Shown piece by piece: positions 45,101-58,900 of a stretch of DNA of 64,000 nucleotides. The DNA comes from Heliopora coerulea. Lineage: Eukaryota > Cnidaria > Anthozoa > Scleralcyonacea > Helioporidae. Made by a program: the position numbers and the translations under genes. Numbering within the stretch: position 1 is the stretch's first letter; the number at the start of each line of letters is the position of its first letter. Location of the stretch: the NCBI GenBank assembly GCA_030142905.1, contig JASJOG010000162.1:458001-522000 (forward strand), written 5' to 3'. A model generated the notes under the pieces. That model was not told the DNA's origin, searched no databases, and worked only from the letters and a program-made list of their open reading frames with translations.

Positions 45101-46904
45101 AGACTTGGAAATACAACTGCTTCATTTTGAGATTAAATAGTTTCTCTAAATTCCACGTCATGCTCAACAGCTCTTCGGTAAAATATAAAGCTCAGAGATT
45201 CCGCTAGACCGGTATATGCCGGTTTTTACCGGTAAAAAATCGTCATGTGCCGGAAAATTTTTAAGTTGACAGTTTCTTGTTCCGATAAATGTGGTTTTTG
45301 GCGTGAAGATTTTACTCTGTGCTTTAATATAGACTACAGTCAATCAAAACAGATGACTGATGTCCGATCGGACAACGGGGAAACAGTTTTTGTCGAAACA
45401 GAAAAGTCACCTATCCCGGAAGTCCGGACGGTGCTAGATCTCAAAATTGGAAAATATATAACTTTTGTGTTACTTTGTGTGTTGTTTCCAGGTTTACACC
45501 AGTGATGAAAAACACAAGACGTTTTCCTATGTCCTGGATATCCCCACTGCAGCTCCGAACATTGCCTTAGCTGTAGGGTAAGTGGCTGAACATTTTTGGA
45601 AGACTATTAGAGCTTTTTCAAGAAATTGCACGATATGACATATTCTCGTCGCCATCGAACTCTGGCCTGCTAACTCGATGTGCAATGTTTCAAAACAATT
45701 TCATGCAGACAAATCCTTTAAAGAAATTCCACACGCCAGATTTCACATGTTATATTGGAACTTGTGGAATTGCTTCACATATGAAGCACGTGTGAACCAC
45801 ACATTGACCACATGTGTAAAACAAGTGAAATTAAATTATATGTCAAACTTAAGACAAACAAACAAACAAACAAATAAATAAACAAACAAACAAACGCAAA
45901 CAACAGGCAGATTAAACAGGCGAGCCAAGAAACAAAATTTGACATAGTAGCAAAGAAACAAACAAATAAAACAAAATAAAGGTCAAACTAATAAATAAGC
46001 AAACAAACAAATAGTTAATTAAGCAAAAGCAGCACAGGAAACCAAACGTAAACCATTTAAAATGAATGTCTATTTTTCACTTAAATAAAAGCTGTTGGCT
46101 TGATAATGCGAGGAACTCTATCATATGTCTATTCTTGTTCATTCTGGAACGTTTTAATGTAATCTTCAATTGTGTAATTGAATGCTTTTGGCTTTTTCTT
46201 TTTCTTTTTTTTATTCCAAGTCCATTTGAAATCCATGTGGATCCTGTTATGCCTGAAGTTACTCATTTTTGCTTACCTGGCTTACTTCCTTTGTTAAAAC
46301 ACGCGACTGGCTTCCTTAACGAGGTATTTAACGCTTGTAATAGAACTACAATCCTGGCCAAAAATATTGGAACAACTCTTAAAAATGAATAAAATTTTTT
46401 CACACACCTCTTTCCCTTTTTCAATGTTGCAAGTGTTCGGTCAATTTTTTGCTTTGCGTGTGACACAACCAGCATAATCTGACACGGTGGTATAAAGCAA
46501 CATTAATGGAGGGAGAGGGGAGCTGGAGCGAGCGATATTCCCTCTTTCGTCTTTGGTACGGTTAGAATGGAGTTATTTGTTACGTTGTCACAGGAATTTT
46601 TGGCTCTGATAAGAGGAATTAGCGTTGTAATCTTCTGTGCCAAAAGACTTCACAAAGCTGGGATTAATCCCTGGTCGTGTCATTAATGTTGTAGTGCTTA
46701 GTTATATTCACACGCTGTGGTGAATGATTTCCTAAATATGGCAAATTACTGTTGCCCTATTGCCATATCTCCTGCGATCAAGGGAGACCAGATTCGGGCA
46801 AATAGCTCAGGTAGAATTTGGAAAAATAAGCGTGATTAAAACAGAATAATTTTCAAAAATCGGTAACGCTGAACAAGAGTTTGGACATTAGCATGCATTC
46901 AGGT

Positions 46905-46965
<61 letters not shown>

Positions 46966-49900
46966 GTGTGCAGTATGTAATTCTTATTCCTAGGTTTTTC
47001 TAACTAAACATTCGAGCAGAGCGATTCGGGCAGATCGTCTTTGCTCCTTCAAAATGATTAGAGCCCGTACGCCTATGGCCCCTGTCTTCGATACCTGTTA
47101 CATTCCAAATTTTAATTCTGAAAGGATGGTGAGACACCTTTAATTTAATCATGCGAATAGATTTTGATATGTACTCCAGGTTCTTAGGATTTAACTGGTG
47201 TCCTTCTGTGTAACGAGGTATTTAGATGTATTTTTGTTACTCTTTAAGGTTTTTGAATTCTACGAGGAATCTCTCAGCTGTCATTATCCTTATCCAAACT
47301 ATAAACAAGTGTTTGTGGATAATGCATACAAGGATGCTTCTTCATACGCCACACTGGCTATTTACAGGTAATTTTAGTAATCACTTATTATTTTAAAGTC
47401 ATAAATTACAATCAAATAATTTTACGAAAACTCGTACAGTTGTAAATAGCTAGTAAAAACCACCATTCACACACGTCAAGTTGTATTTAAACAGCGAGTA
47501 GTAGTGCTTCATCTGATTTAAAATACGAGGCGACAGCCCAGTGCTTTAGGTTTGATAAAGCACGGACTGCGAGTTTTTTAAATGAAATCAAAAACGAACA
47601 TCTTAATACTCTAATTCGCGAAGAAAGTTTGAAACTTGATATTTCCTGAGGCGGAAAAATTTGAGCAGAAAAGTGAAAGTGTTTTTAGTAATATTTAGAA
47701 CTGATCAGGAGTGCTTTGCTGGGAGTTAAAGCACGAGGCAATAGCCGAGTGTTTTAGCCCCGATAAAGCACGTACTACGAGTTTTTTTAATGTCTTATAA
47801 AATTCTAATTCGCTAATTTGGGAAGAAGGTTTGCAAATTTATGTTTTCTAAGCCAAAAATATTAACTTATTCTCCACCTATAAAGACACTTGTGTCTTCA
47901 TCACGTATAAAGACTCGACACGGTTATGATTTGCTCGTGGATTATTGATAAGATAATTAGAATAAATTGAACACGCTGCTCCTGTAAGACAATCCCGATT
48001 TATAAATGTTGAATAACACCATCACTTCATCAACAACAACTATAACATCCAATGTTTAACCTAAAGAAGAAACAAGACCCTTCGAAACATGTAGATAAAT
48101 TCAAAGGAAAAACTCCAGGACGTCCAAATTTTTGTGGTAATATAAAGTCATAAAACTGTTATCACTGTGTTTGAAAACTCTTTCTTTGTCTTCACCTTCG
48201 ATAAACCTGTCCATTCGCAAGTGTTTTTCTTCCCTTCTATCCCTTCCTCACCCTCTCATTCCCTGCTACTTTTCACTCCCTGATATTGCCCTTATTTTAT
48301 CTTTCTCCGTATCCCTTTCGCTCTTCAACTCTTCCTTTTCTTCCTCACTTCCCTCTTGTATTTTTATGGAAATATTTATTATTTTAATCTATTATTACTG
48401 TAATGATTCTTTTACTGTTATTATTATTTATTATGATTGTAAAGATTTATATATATTGCTACTATTAAGAGGACCAAGTTCGAAAAAACCTATGCTTTCT
48501 TTGTTATATCCTCGGTAAATAAAGTTATTATTATTACTACTATTGTTATTGTTATTATTATTATTATTTATGAGGAAAGTCAGCTCATACGAGCCAATGA
48601 GGTCGTTTAGCCCAAATTGCCATATTATGCCAAAGTGGACACATGTCCCATAAATTATAGTGGTATGGCAATCACAAAGTGAAAAACATCGTGAGTAGTT
48701 AATGCCATTTTACACCAGTCTCACATACACTATTCCGTTGGTTGGGCATGGTCAAGGGCTGGTGCTTTGCACCTACAAATCATGAGACTTCCTCAATAAT
48801 AATTATTATTATTATGTTATTTCACGCAGGCCGATGTTGTGCCGATATATACATATACTGAGGGAGCGGGTAATAACAAATTACCAAAGGTCCCCTAGAT
48901 ATTCCTTTTTTCCAATATCAAGAATCAAGTACTTTCCTTAGTACTCTTGCCGTCCCCAATAATGCGGTTTTTTGCAATTGCTCCGTCCTTACTTCAACAC
49001 CAATCTTCTTAATCCATGATTGTATCCTCTTAGAGACTGTTCCTAGCGCACCTATCACAATTGGAATTACTGTAACTTTCTTCATGTTCCACATCCTTGA
49101 AATTTCCCACCTTAATTCTTGATATTTTTCGACTTTCTCATGTTCCTTCATGCAGACCCTGTTGTCATTAGGCACTGCTATATCTAATATATTACAAGTC
49201 CTTTCCCGATGATCAACAATGACTATGTCTGGTCTTCTTGCCTCTATAACCTTATCACACTATATGTTAAAATCCCATAGCACTTTCACCTGGTTTGATT
49301 CCACTACCGCATCTGGTTGGTGCTCATACCACCTCTCCGCTCGTGCGAGGTTATACTTCTCACAGATTTTCCAATGTAATATTCTTGTCACATTGTCGTG
49401 TCTCCTCTTAAACTCATGCTGTGCCAATTTACTACATTCACTTATGATATGGCTCACACTTTCTCCTCTTTGGCCACACATCCTGCATAATGGTGATTCC
49501 CCAGTCCTATCTATCTTGAATTTGACATAGTTTGTGCGTAGCGCCTGCTCTTGAGCAGCGAATATCAAGGCCTCAGTTCCCACTTTCAGATCCGATTTCC
49601 TTAGCCATGTCCATGTATCCCATTTATCAGCTCCTTCTTCCATATCTCTTAGAAATTGCCCGTGCATAACTTTATTTTTCCACGCCATCTCTCTTTCCAC
49701 AGTGCTCCTCATCTTGTACTCTTCCTTACTAAGAGTATCCTGACCGTCAATTACTCCAATCACTTTTACCCCCTGTATCAACGGCTCTACGTTGTTCCTC
49801 ACATACCACCCTAAATTATTTTCCCTACTCCTGATACAAAACTCACAGCTAATTAAACCTCTTCCTCCATTCTTCCTGGGTAAATAAATCCTGTCAACAT

Positions 49901-52900
49901 TGCTTTTTGGATGCAATGCTCCATAGTTAGTCATCATCTTTCTTGTCCTTTTGTCTAGCTTTTTTACTTCTTCCATATTCCAATTTATCACTCTTGCCTC
50001 GTACTGTAACGCTGATATAGCCCATGAGTTTATTGCTAATACCTTGTTCTTGCCATTTACTTGGGACTTTAGTATTAACCGCAATCTCCTTAGATATTCT
50101 TTACCGAATGCTGCTTTCATAGTACTTTCCATGATCTGATCCATCTCCATAATACCAAGGTATTTATATCCATCATCTTCAATTTGCCTCATCACGTTTC
50201 CATCTGGCATCACCACACCATCTGTTTTCACCACCTTCCCTCTTTTCAATACAAGAATTCCACACTTTGTTAACCCAAACTCCATTCCAATATCTTTACT
50301 AAAGATATATACTGTATTGATTAGCGAATCAATTTGATTCTCCGTTTTCCCGAACAATTTAAGATCATCCATGTATAACAAGTGATTAATTATAAACTAC
50401 TTTTTCCCCCATTCATAGCCTATTCCTGTTTTTCCCAGAACCAGGGTCAGAGGTATCATACACAAAACAAATAGCAGTGGTGACAAACTGTCTCCTTGAA
50501 AAATCCCTCGTTTCCCCATATGATGTTAATTCCGTCCTCCATGTTTCCATACTTCCATGCCATGTTTCCATTATTATTATTATTATTATTATTATTTACA
50601 TTTCTTCTTCTCCTTCCCTCTCGTACATGTATACGCACATACCTTTATATGTGTAGGTCTGTGCCTATGCAGATTGCAATACTTATGGCACAAAACATAC
50701 CAGCATACCGCTACCTTTTGCTACCTTTTTGTCTTCATAATTTTGATATTTCTACGGCACCTGAACATCAACTGTACCATGAGATGTCAAGTATTAAGTA
50801 AAGTCAAGGGATTACAGAAAACATACTTGGTGATATACTTCTATTTTTGGCACACTTTAGACAATTAGCTGCAGATAATAGCTTCGTTGTAAGTGTATTA
50901 GTAGGGATATATGTGAGCATAGGAATTGGTATGAATGTGTGAGCGTGTTTTTGTAAGTGTGCTTGTCTGTATGTATGTATGTATGTATGTATGTTTGTAT
51001 GTTTGTATGTGTTTGAGTATTTGTATGTATGTTTGTATGTATTTGTATACAGTTACTCACCCCTTGGTTAAAATTTTCCTTATGCTTTTTGGAAGTTGCT
51101 GCCTGCCTGACTGCAAAATACCGTGATATTGGATATCTGGTTAGAACGCTGTAGTTTACTTTTCTGCTTTAAAACTATGAAGGTGTTCACAACAGCGAAT
51201 GCATTGGGCTCTAAGAGAACCAAGGTCGATCCCAGGTTAATTTAACTCTTTCCTGTCCAAGACGTCTTTCCTTGACGAATAAAATCATCTGGTGTTAGCC
51301 AGAGTAAAATACCAAAGTCGGGTATGAACCTGAAAGGCTTAGCCTGAAGGGTTTTAGAACGATCTAAGATAGATGTGAACGCTTGCTTGAAGAGAACTCG
51401 GGTCACAATTGAGTCGATCTAAAGTAAGTCGACTTAAAAGTGAGTAAAGTGTGAGTGGTCCCTGTGTGGTGTTCTAACAATTTACAAACTAATGTGCCAC
51501 AGCCGTGTTAAATTTTAAAAACCTTTATAACCAATTTTATTTCTTTCCCAAAGCACGAATTTGTTGCACTCGTCTCGGATAATTGACCAAACTTTTATGA
51601 CGAGGAAGACGCTTTCCCTTACGTTGGCTCAGCAATTCTTTGGATGTTACCTTTCAAAACACACTTGGTAAGAGATTATCTCTTTGAAACGTTGTATATT
51701 GAGTAGTTGGATACAGTTATTCGTTTTCTTGAGACGTCTGTTGAGCCATTTTCTACAGCAACAATTTTGCTTCTCACACGCTTACATCCTGTCCTCAAAA
51801 CGACAGCGCTAATATATCATACACGAGAAGGAGTATTTCATAACCGAGTTTTTTAATCAACTTCGAGGTGTTTGGATATCTGATGAAACACGACTTTCGA
51901 GTGTATGATATTACATCTCAAACGAATCCGTATTTAAAGAAAAAATCGGGTTTAAATTTGACAAAATTCTATGCTAATTAAGATCAGATATCCAAACCAC
52001 GTCTCGGTACTGATTTCTTTTGTGTTTTTCTCATGAATTATTGATAAGTTTGAGATGTTTAGGTCCTGAACAACGTGATAAATATTTCCGAAGAAACATG
52101 ACCCAGACAGCTTCGTTGTGTACTTGTTTTCCTTGCCAAAATGCATAGAAAACATGGACAACTGCAACCTAGTACTTGTACCAAATCTAAACTTCTCTAA
52201 AGGCCCATTCTCATGACAGGATTGTCGCATTCGATTGTTCGTCTTGATGTATGGAATGTTGTGTCAAGGGCACAATTCCTGCTTTCGATTCGCTCACTGA
52301 TGTAGCAGTAAGTCCTGGAGACTTCAGTGAGTTAATCGGATACGTCAGAAGGAACATCGTATACCGCCGTCGTATCGTGTTAATGGGCCCTTATACATAC
52401 GAGGTAAGTAAAATTGGAGTGACTTGTTTTTTATATCGTCGTGATATTGTTATGGATGATGCGTTATAGGTCAGATGCGTGGCTTCAAGCCGGCATAACA
52501 ATTTATCTGTATGGCCTTTATGTTAAGAAAGCTTTCGGAAATAACGAGTACAGAGACTGGATACGAGAGGTAGGACTCTTAGCGTCAACAGTTAGTCAAA
52601 CATCCTGGCATTTTTAGGGTCCAATATGATCTACTTTTCCTACACTCCTCACTGGAGCCGAGTCCTCTGTCATTAACGAAGAGCGAAGTCCGTATAGGAA
52701 TATATTTACCTGAGGTTTTTAAGGACTTTAGGATTGCGATGACGTCAATGCGACGTCATCATGGTCCTTGAACGAAAAACTTATTCCACGTATAGACCTC
52801 TTGCACTCATAGGCAAAACAACCCATCTGGAGGACAACTTCAAAGTCTTGACGTTCAACAGATCGAACAATTTATCAAAATTCTTTCCTTAAAAGGCATT

Positions 52901-55900
52901 TTTCCTCCAGCAGGGGAATAAATGCCATTGGTCTATTCCACAAATACAATATCTTGGTTATTCTTTTGATATGTAATCGATATCCCCACCTGAAGAAAGT
53001 TACCCGATAAAATTTACTGTCCATAGCAACTGTAGGATAACGGTGGAATACTTCTGGACACCTTTAAAGTGTCGACATTGATGCTAGGTGGACATGCTAT
53101 TTATTGTTTAAAAGGTTTCGAATTGAAGAAAATAATCCCATTTTGAACTTTACCCAGAGTGCTAAAGGTTAAGTAATATATCTTCGGTAATACAAAATGA
53201 CAACCAGACGACTGTGTTTCCCTTATTAGCTTAAATTCTTCGAGGTTTATGTAAATTCAAATTTGCACTAATTTAAAACGGCATTGTCTTGTCTCAAAAT
53301 GTATTGAGGATTCTGATGCGTCGTTTAGTTTTAATTGTAGGACCTTTAGAACTTGAAAATGTGATTAGTTTTTTTCTTCTTAACTTAAAACCAACTAAGT
53401 CATATAACCTAAAGCAATTAGAACTTTGAAATTTCCAGAAAAACACTTAGTACGAAGTTTAGTCAGATAAAGTTTCTTCCTTGTAAATATCACGGCTTTA
53501 AACTCTAAAGGTGAACGTAATCGTTCAGTATTGTGAACATATATGGACATGTAATGCACTATATAATATATAATGTATGAACATGTAATGCACTAAGTAA
53601 AATTAAGTCTTAGCCGCTTTCTTACATGAAATTGCTTCGAAATGTATTGTACGTCCACGGATAGTACGTTTTGATGCAGAAAGAGCGTTTTCAAAAATTG
53701 AGTCGTCAAACGTTCATGCAAACCTTAAATCTGGTTTTTAACTTCCAAGCTGCATAGCTTAAATACTTTGCATCTTGATTTATCTAAAAGTTGTTATCCC
53801 AGCGACTTCAAAACAGTAGATTTAGATTAGAGGTTTAGGAAGGTAGAATATTATTGGGATTAACTGTTGAACTGGAAACGTAATGTTTTATTTTCGGGCG
53901 AGCTTCATTGCGATAGACGTTTTGAAAAGCATTCATTCAAACTTTCAAGCTCCAATTTTAGCCGATTATTGTCATGATATTTTGTTATTTGTCATATCTT
54001 TTGCGATGGTGAAGTTTTTATCAGTGTTACTTGTTTTACCATCATGTCAATGATTTAAATCTGTAGGAGATGAAAAATGTCTGTCAATATGAAACTGAAG
54101 GTCCTGGCTTGTCACCACTCCATAATAAACGGTCATCAGACACGACTGTGTCTGACAACACTTCGAGTACTGGGTCTGAAACGTCCGGTGTTCCGTTCAG
54201 CCAACCCAGCTTCTTGCACATGCATCCTCATTTTACTTCATGTAAGCAGTTAGAAGCTGCCACCAGTAAAGCCCACCTTGTGATGAGGTTGATTGAAATG
54301 AGGATTGGGCAAGAGCCCCTACTGCAGGTAATGTAGAAAAAACGGTGGACTGAGGAAAAGTGAATATTTTTGAATAATCGCCGAGACGAAGTCGAGGGGA
54401 TTATTCAATAATAATCACTGATCCTGAGGTGAATAATTGTTTTAGTATAATTACACAAGTGATCATTTGAAAACAAAAAGTAGGGAACTAGCACTTTTTA
54501 AATCTCCTCGGAGACATTTACAAAGGTAGCCGCTATCTTGTTTCTGAGCCGTTACTGTTATAATCATCTGTAGGTGATTATTGAGATTTATGACGTAAGT
54601 TTCTGGCCAATCGCCACGCGGGATTTTCGATAATCCACCTGTGTAATTATACTAAAGTTAGATATTCATAGCTCAGTGTGGTATTGTTTGTAAGTATATT
54701 GCTCCACTGACGCAATAATTCCATCCTATGTATCTACAACAATGCACTTATTTTTTATCCATTTCAACCAAACAATGTTGCAATTACCCCGTCTGGACAT
54801 ACGCAGCAGGGTTTGAGTAATGGGTTTGTCTGTCGTTCTGTCTGTTTATCTCGCGAAGATCTTCATTTCTACGAGGTATCTGTAAATAAGGGTTTAGTTA
54901 TACACCAAATGCCAAATAACGAGAGAAAAGTTGTTGAAAAGCGTCGAACAGTGTTTTGAATGACGAGAAAACAAGAAAGCGCAACCAAACAATGTACTTC
55001 CAGTTTCCACATCATTTCCTCTGACAAAGTAAAAGTAATGTTACTCGCTGCCATAGGTTATGTGGAAAAATCACGATATTCAGCCCGCCACGCAAAGACC
55101 ATGCGTTCGTCCAATCAGAGGACAAGAAAAACGGATTTGGTATTGGACAATTAAGTATTTGCGATTGAGAAAAGAATTATACAGTTACTTAATACGTTTT
55201 TTGTATTTTAACAGGTTTTTAACAAATTACTGTCTCTTGCGAAGACAGCTGTAAAATCCAAATTTGACCTGAGCTCTTGGGGCAACATGCTTTTGTCAAC
55301 AACAGGGGTAAGGTGAAGAACATAGGCAAGTCTTTCTCTCTTCCTTTCTTCCTTTCTTCCTTTCTTTCTTTCTTCCTTACTTTCTTCCTTTCTTTTTTTC
55401 TTCCTTTCTTCCTTCCTCCCTTCCTTTTTTCTTTCTTTCTTTCTATATTTCTTTCTATATTTCTTTCCTTCTTTCTTTCTATCTTCCTTCTACCATTATT
55501 TCTTTCTCATTTCCTTCCTTCCTTCCTTCCTTTCTTCCTTTCTTTCTTTCTTGATTGATTTTTTAAATTAATTTGTTTGTTAATATATTTATTTACAAAT
55601 CTTTCACCATTAATACTTAAAAATAAAAATTAAAATTACCGTCATATAGAATAGCACAACAGAGCTAAGTTCCAACTAAGGTGCACTTTAAAAATCAAAA
55701 GTCAATACTAAAACTAACATAACCGTGGAGATGATGATGATAATGATGATAATGGTGATGATGATGATAATAAGGATGATGATGATGATGATGATGATAG
55801 TCGTGACAATTTATTTGCTATTTCCACGTTACGTGGCTCTTTTGTAAAATTCTACTATTAAACCTAAGGTAAAATTACCTTTATATCAAATTACATTTGT

Positions 55901-58900
55901 AAAGTTACTTTTTATGCCCCGTTGTAAGGCGTTTGACTTGGTTTTCTTCTTTAACTTTCACCAGATCGATTCGACGATGATACGATGAGATTTATTTTAT
56001 TTTACCTTACCTCAGCTTATCTCATCTTATTTCAGCTTACCTTACCTCACTTCGCCTCGCCTCGCCTTGCCTCACCTCACCTCACCTCACCTCACCTTAT
56101 CTTATCTTATCTTACCTTATCTTACCTTACTTCACCTCACCTCACCTCACCTCACCTCACCTCACCTCACCTCACCTCACCTCACCTCACCTCACCTCAC
56201 CTCACCTCACCTCACCTCACCTCACCTCACCTCACCTCACCTCACCTCAACTCAACTCAACTCAACTCAACTCAACCCAACTTAACTCAACTCAACTCAA
56301 CTCAACTCAACTCAACTCAACTCAACTCAACTCACCTCACCTTACTTCACCGTACCTTACCTTACCTTACCTTACCTTATCCGATGTCATGTTATGTCAT
56401 TTTATTTTTAGTTCCTCCGATCAATTTCTATCGTATCTGGCAAAGACCTTAATGTTTTCGTTGATCAATGGTTGTATCCTCTTTAATTAAAAAAACTAAT
56501 CTTTGTTCCCAATTAAATTTTTAGATTAATCCAAAATAAACACATGTAACTATGATTCAGTTCATAGAGCTATAATTACATAATATATATATATGTATTT
56601 TATATTAATAATGTTTGTGGTATTTGGAAGCAAAGGAATCCAAATTCGATGAAGGCTTGACATAGTTTTAGATATCGAAGTGGTGTGGTATCTTTTTCTG
56701 GTAACTTTGTGTTTAATCGGAAGAGAAATATTGTGGAGCTGGATTTAAAGCAGAACTTGAAGAGAGGAACTTTTAAATATATGGTTAGTAACTGTACTGT
56801 GAATATGCAATACTGTTAGCTGCTATGCTATACTGTGCTACAGCTCATCTTGGTACAAACCATGGTAAAAAAACCCCAATATCTGGCTGTCAGTTTCAGA
56901 CTTTCAAAAAATTAACCACTGGGAGGGGTATAGCCAGTGGCGGCGCCAGACATCCAAGTGTAGGGAGGGCAAACGTGAGACATCAGAATTTCTCGGGGGG
57001 GATTCTCTTGGAGAACATGCTAAATTCAGCGCGAAATATCACATCTATTACGGTAACGGCATATTAAGCTTCCGTGGCTCCTAGAAAATATCACAAAACT
57101 GCAATAACATTCTTCATTTTGTTATCCAAAATGCGTTTTCCGATTGTTCGTGGTTTTAAGTCCCAGGCGCTTTGAAATAGAGCTTTTTTTTGATTGCCTG
57201 TCTTGGTCCCTCGCTGGAAGTAAAAGTTATGACTTTATGAGTTTGCTGCTCCACTCTTATTGTTCATAAGTTTTCGTTGATTAATTTTGTCGAAGTTCTT
57301 TTATAGTCTCTAAGAGTACCGTATTCTCAGGGCCTAACGGAATTACTGCTTAGTTAGTTGATGGTGTGCTGCTGATATAAAATTGTCTCATGTAATCGTT
57401 ACCCATTCTTAATATGACTTCAAGTCTGTGTCTTGCGTTTCACCCTTACCATTCGTTTTCTCAACATCTTAATCTGTCCTTGGGTTTGTTTTGTACACCA
57501 GGGACCTCTCACTGTTTGTATTCAGGAGCTAGATGGCTCTTTCAAGCACACAGTCCAGATTGAAGATTCGCTAAGTCACCATGAATTACAATGCCACTCT
57601 AAGAGTAGACGGTCAGTATTGTAAGATGTCGTAATGTTCTTCAACTACTGACGATGACGTGTAGCAAAGTTTAATGTACTTCCAGTAATTTATAATTATA
57701 ATATAACTGATTGTAATAACAAGAAGAGGAAGACGAAGAAGAACCGTTATAATCTACAGTACATTTCGAATGTTCATGGTTAATTGATTTTTTTACCCGT
57801 AGGAACAAACGGAAAAAAATCCCCCTGATGACAGGCGAAGAAGTAGACATAGACCTGGATACTATGGAGTAAGTGATTTTATAAAAGTGGCATTAAAATT
57901 TTCAATAAATTGCTAACTACCATTAACGTTTATTTTCATTGCCATTCCCTGTTAATAAAGTTTATTGCTGAGAGCTTCTTGTTTTTCAAATTCCTTCGAT
58001 TGCAAACTAATTTAGAAAATAATATCAATTATTTAGGTATCTTGTCTAAGAACTCTCATTATATTCGGAATCTATAACACTTTAATCTAGAATAATATCT
58101 TTTAATCTAGCACAACTGAAACTCGGGGAAGTATCAGTTTTTTTTATATCGTGACTAGGACCGCTGCCTTATACACCAGTCCCTCCAGTACTTGGAAGGG
58201 CAAACGCATCGACCTGATAAATGCTAAACACATCTCAACGTTCGTTTATGTCTCTCCAAAATGGGCTATCCACATTTCAAGGGACTAGATAGGAAACCTT
58301 CCTCGTCGTTAAACATCAGATCTATCTATTTCTCCATAATTCATTACGAAACCAGTTCCTAGATTGCCAACGTTAAACAAGACTCCGTTTATTAATACCA
58401 GATTTATGAAGAACTTTGTTCAGCTACTGTTCGCGTTTTCATTTTCATATTTAGATTTAAATGAGGAAATTGAATAATATTGTTTAAGAAATACCAAAGG
58501 GATACTGGTGTTTGGATACTGTGATCCAAACACGCGGATTTGGGTAGCTTGAGAAAAGCGTGATAAAGCACGGGCCGCTCGACGAGTGTTTTAAGCTTTT
58601 CGAAAGTCGAGCAACATCCCAAGCTCTTAACTTCGTTAATGCATTGATGAAGTGAGGAATTTTGCCAAATATTATCAACTACCTATCAAAGACAATCTAA
58701 AGAAGATCGAAGCTGGGTGAACAAAGTCAAGCCACTTCAGCGTGATCAAAAAAAAACCTAAAAAAAACAAAACAAGGGAGCGTTTTCTAGATATTCGAAA
58801 GTGTTTCAAGTGTTTCAACCACAGTGAGTCAAGTGTTTCAACCACACAATTCAAGTACACAAAAAACATTACGTATTTCTTTTATACAGAAAGTAAGACT

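Larger units (their letters stand above)
48800..50640 (-). mobile_element. RLE-type LINE, 5'-truncated, antisense in TAF2 intron
   Basis: Lies on the minus strand between (ATT)n tracts at about 48797-48815 and 50569-50600. It contains the C-terminal half of the reverse transcriptase and the restriction-like endonuclease; the 3' UTR is at about 48815-48917. Confidence 0.85.

Noticed and set aside
50456..50638. Minus-strand ORF with Asn repeats
   Set aside because: ATT microsatellite read as AAT codons, next to the LINE.
55277..55558. 93-codon Phe/Leu/Ser-rich ORF
   Set aside because: Reading of a TTTC/TTCC tract inside a TAF2 intron.
55985..56452. 155-codon ORF of Thr-Ser-Pro-His-Leu repeats
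   Set aside because: Pentamer minisatellite; a period of 5 reads open in all frames. It also overlaps a TAF2 exon in another frame.
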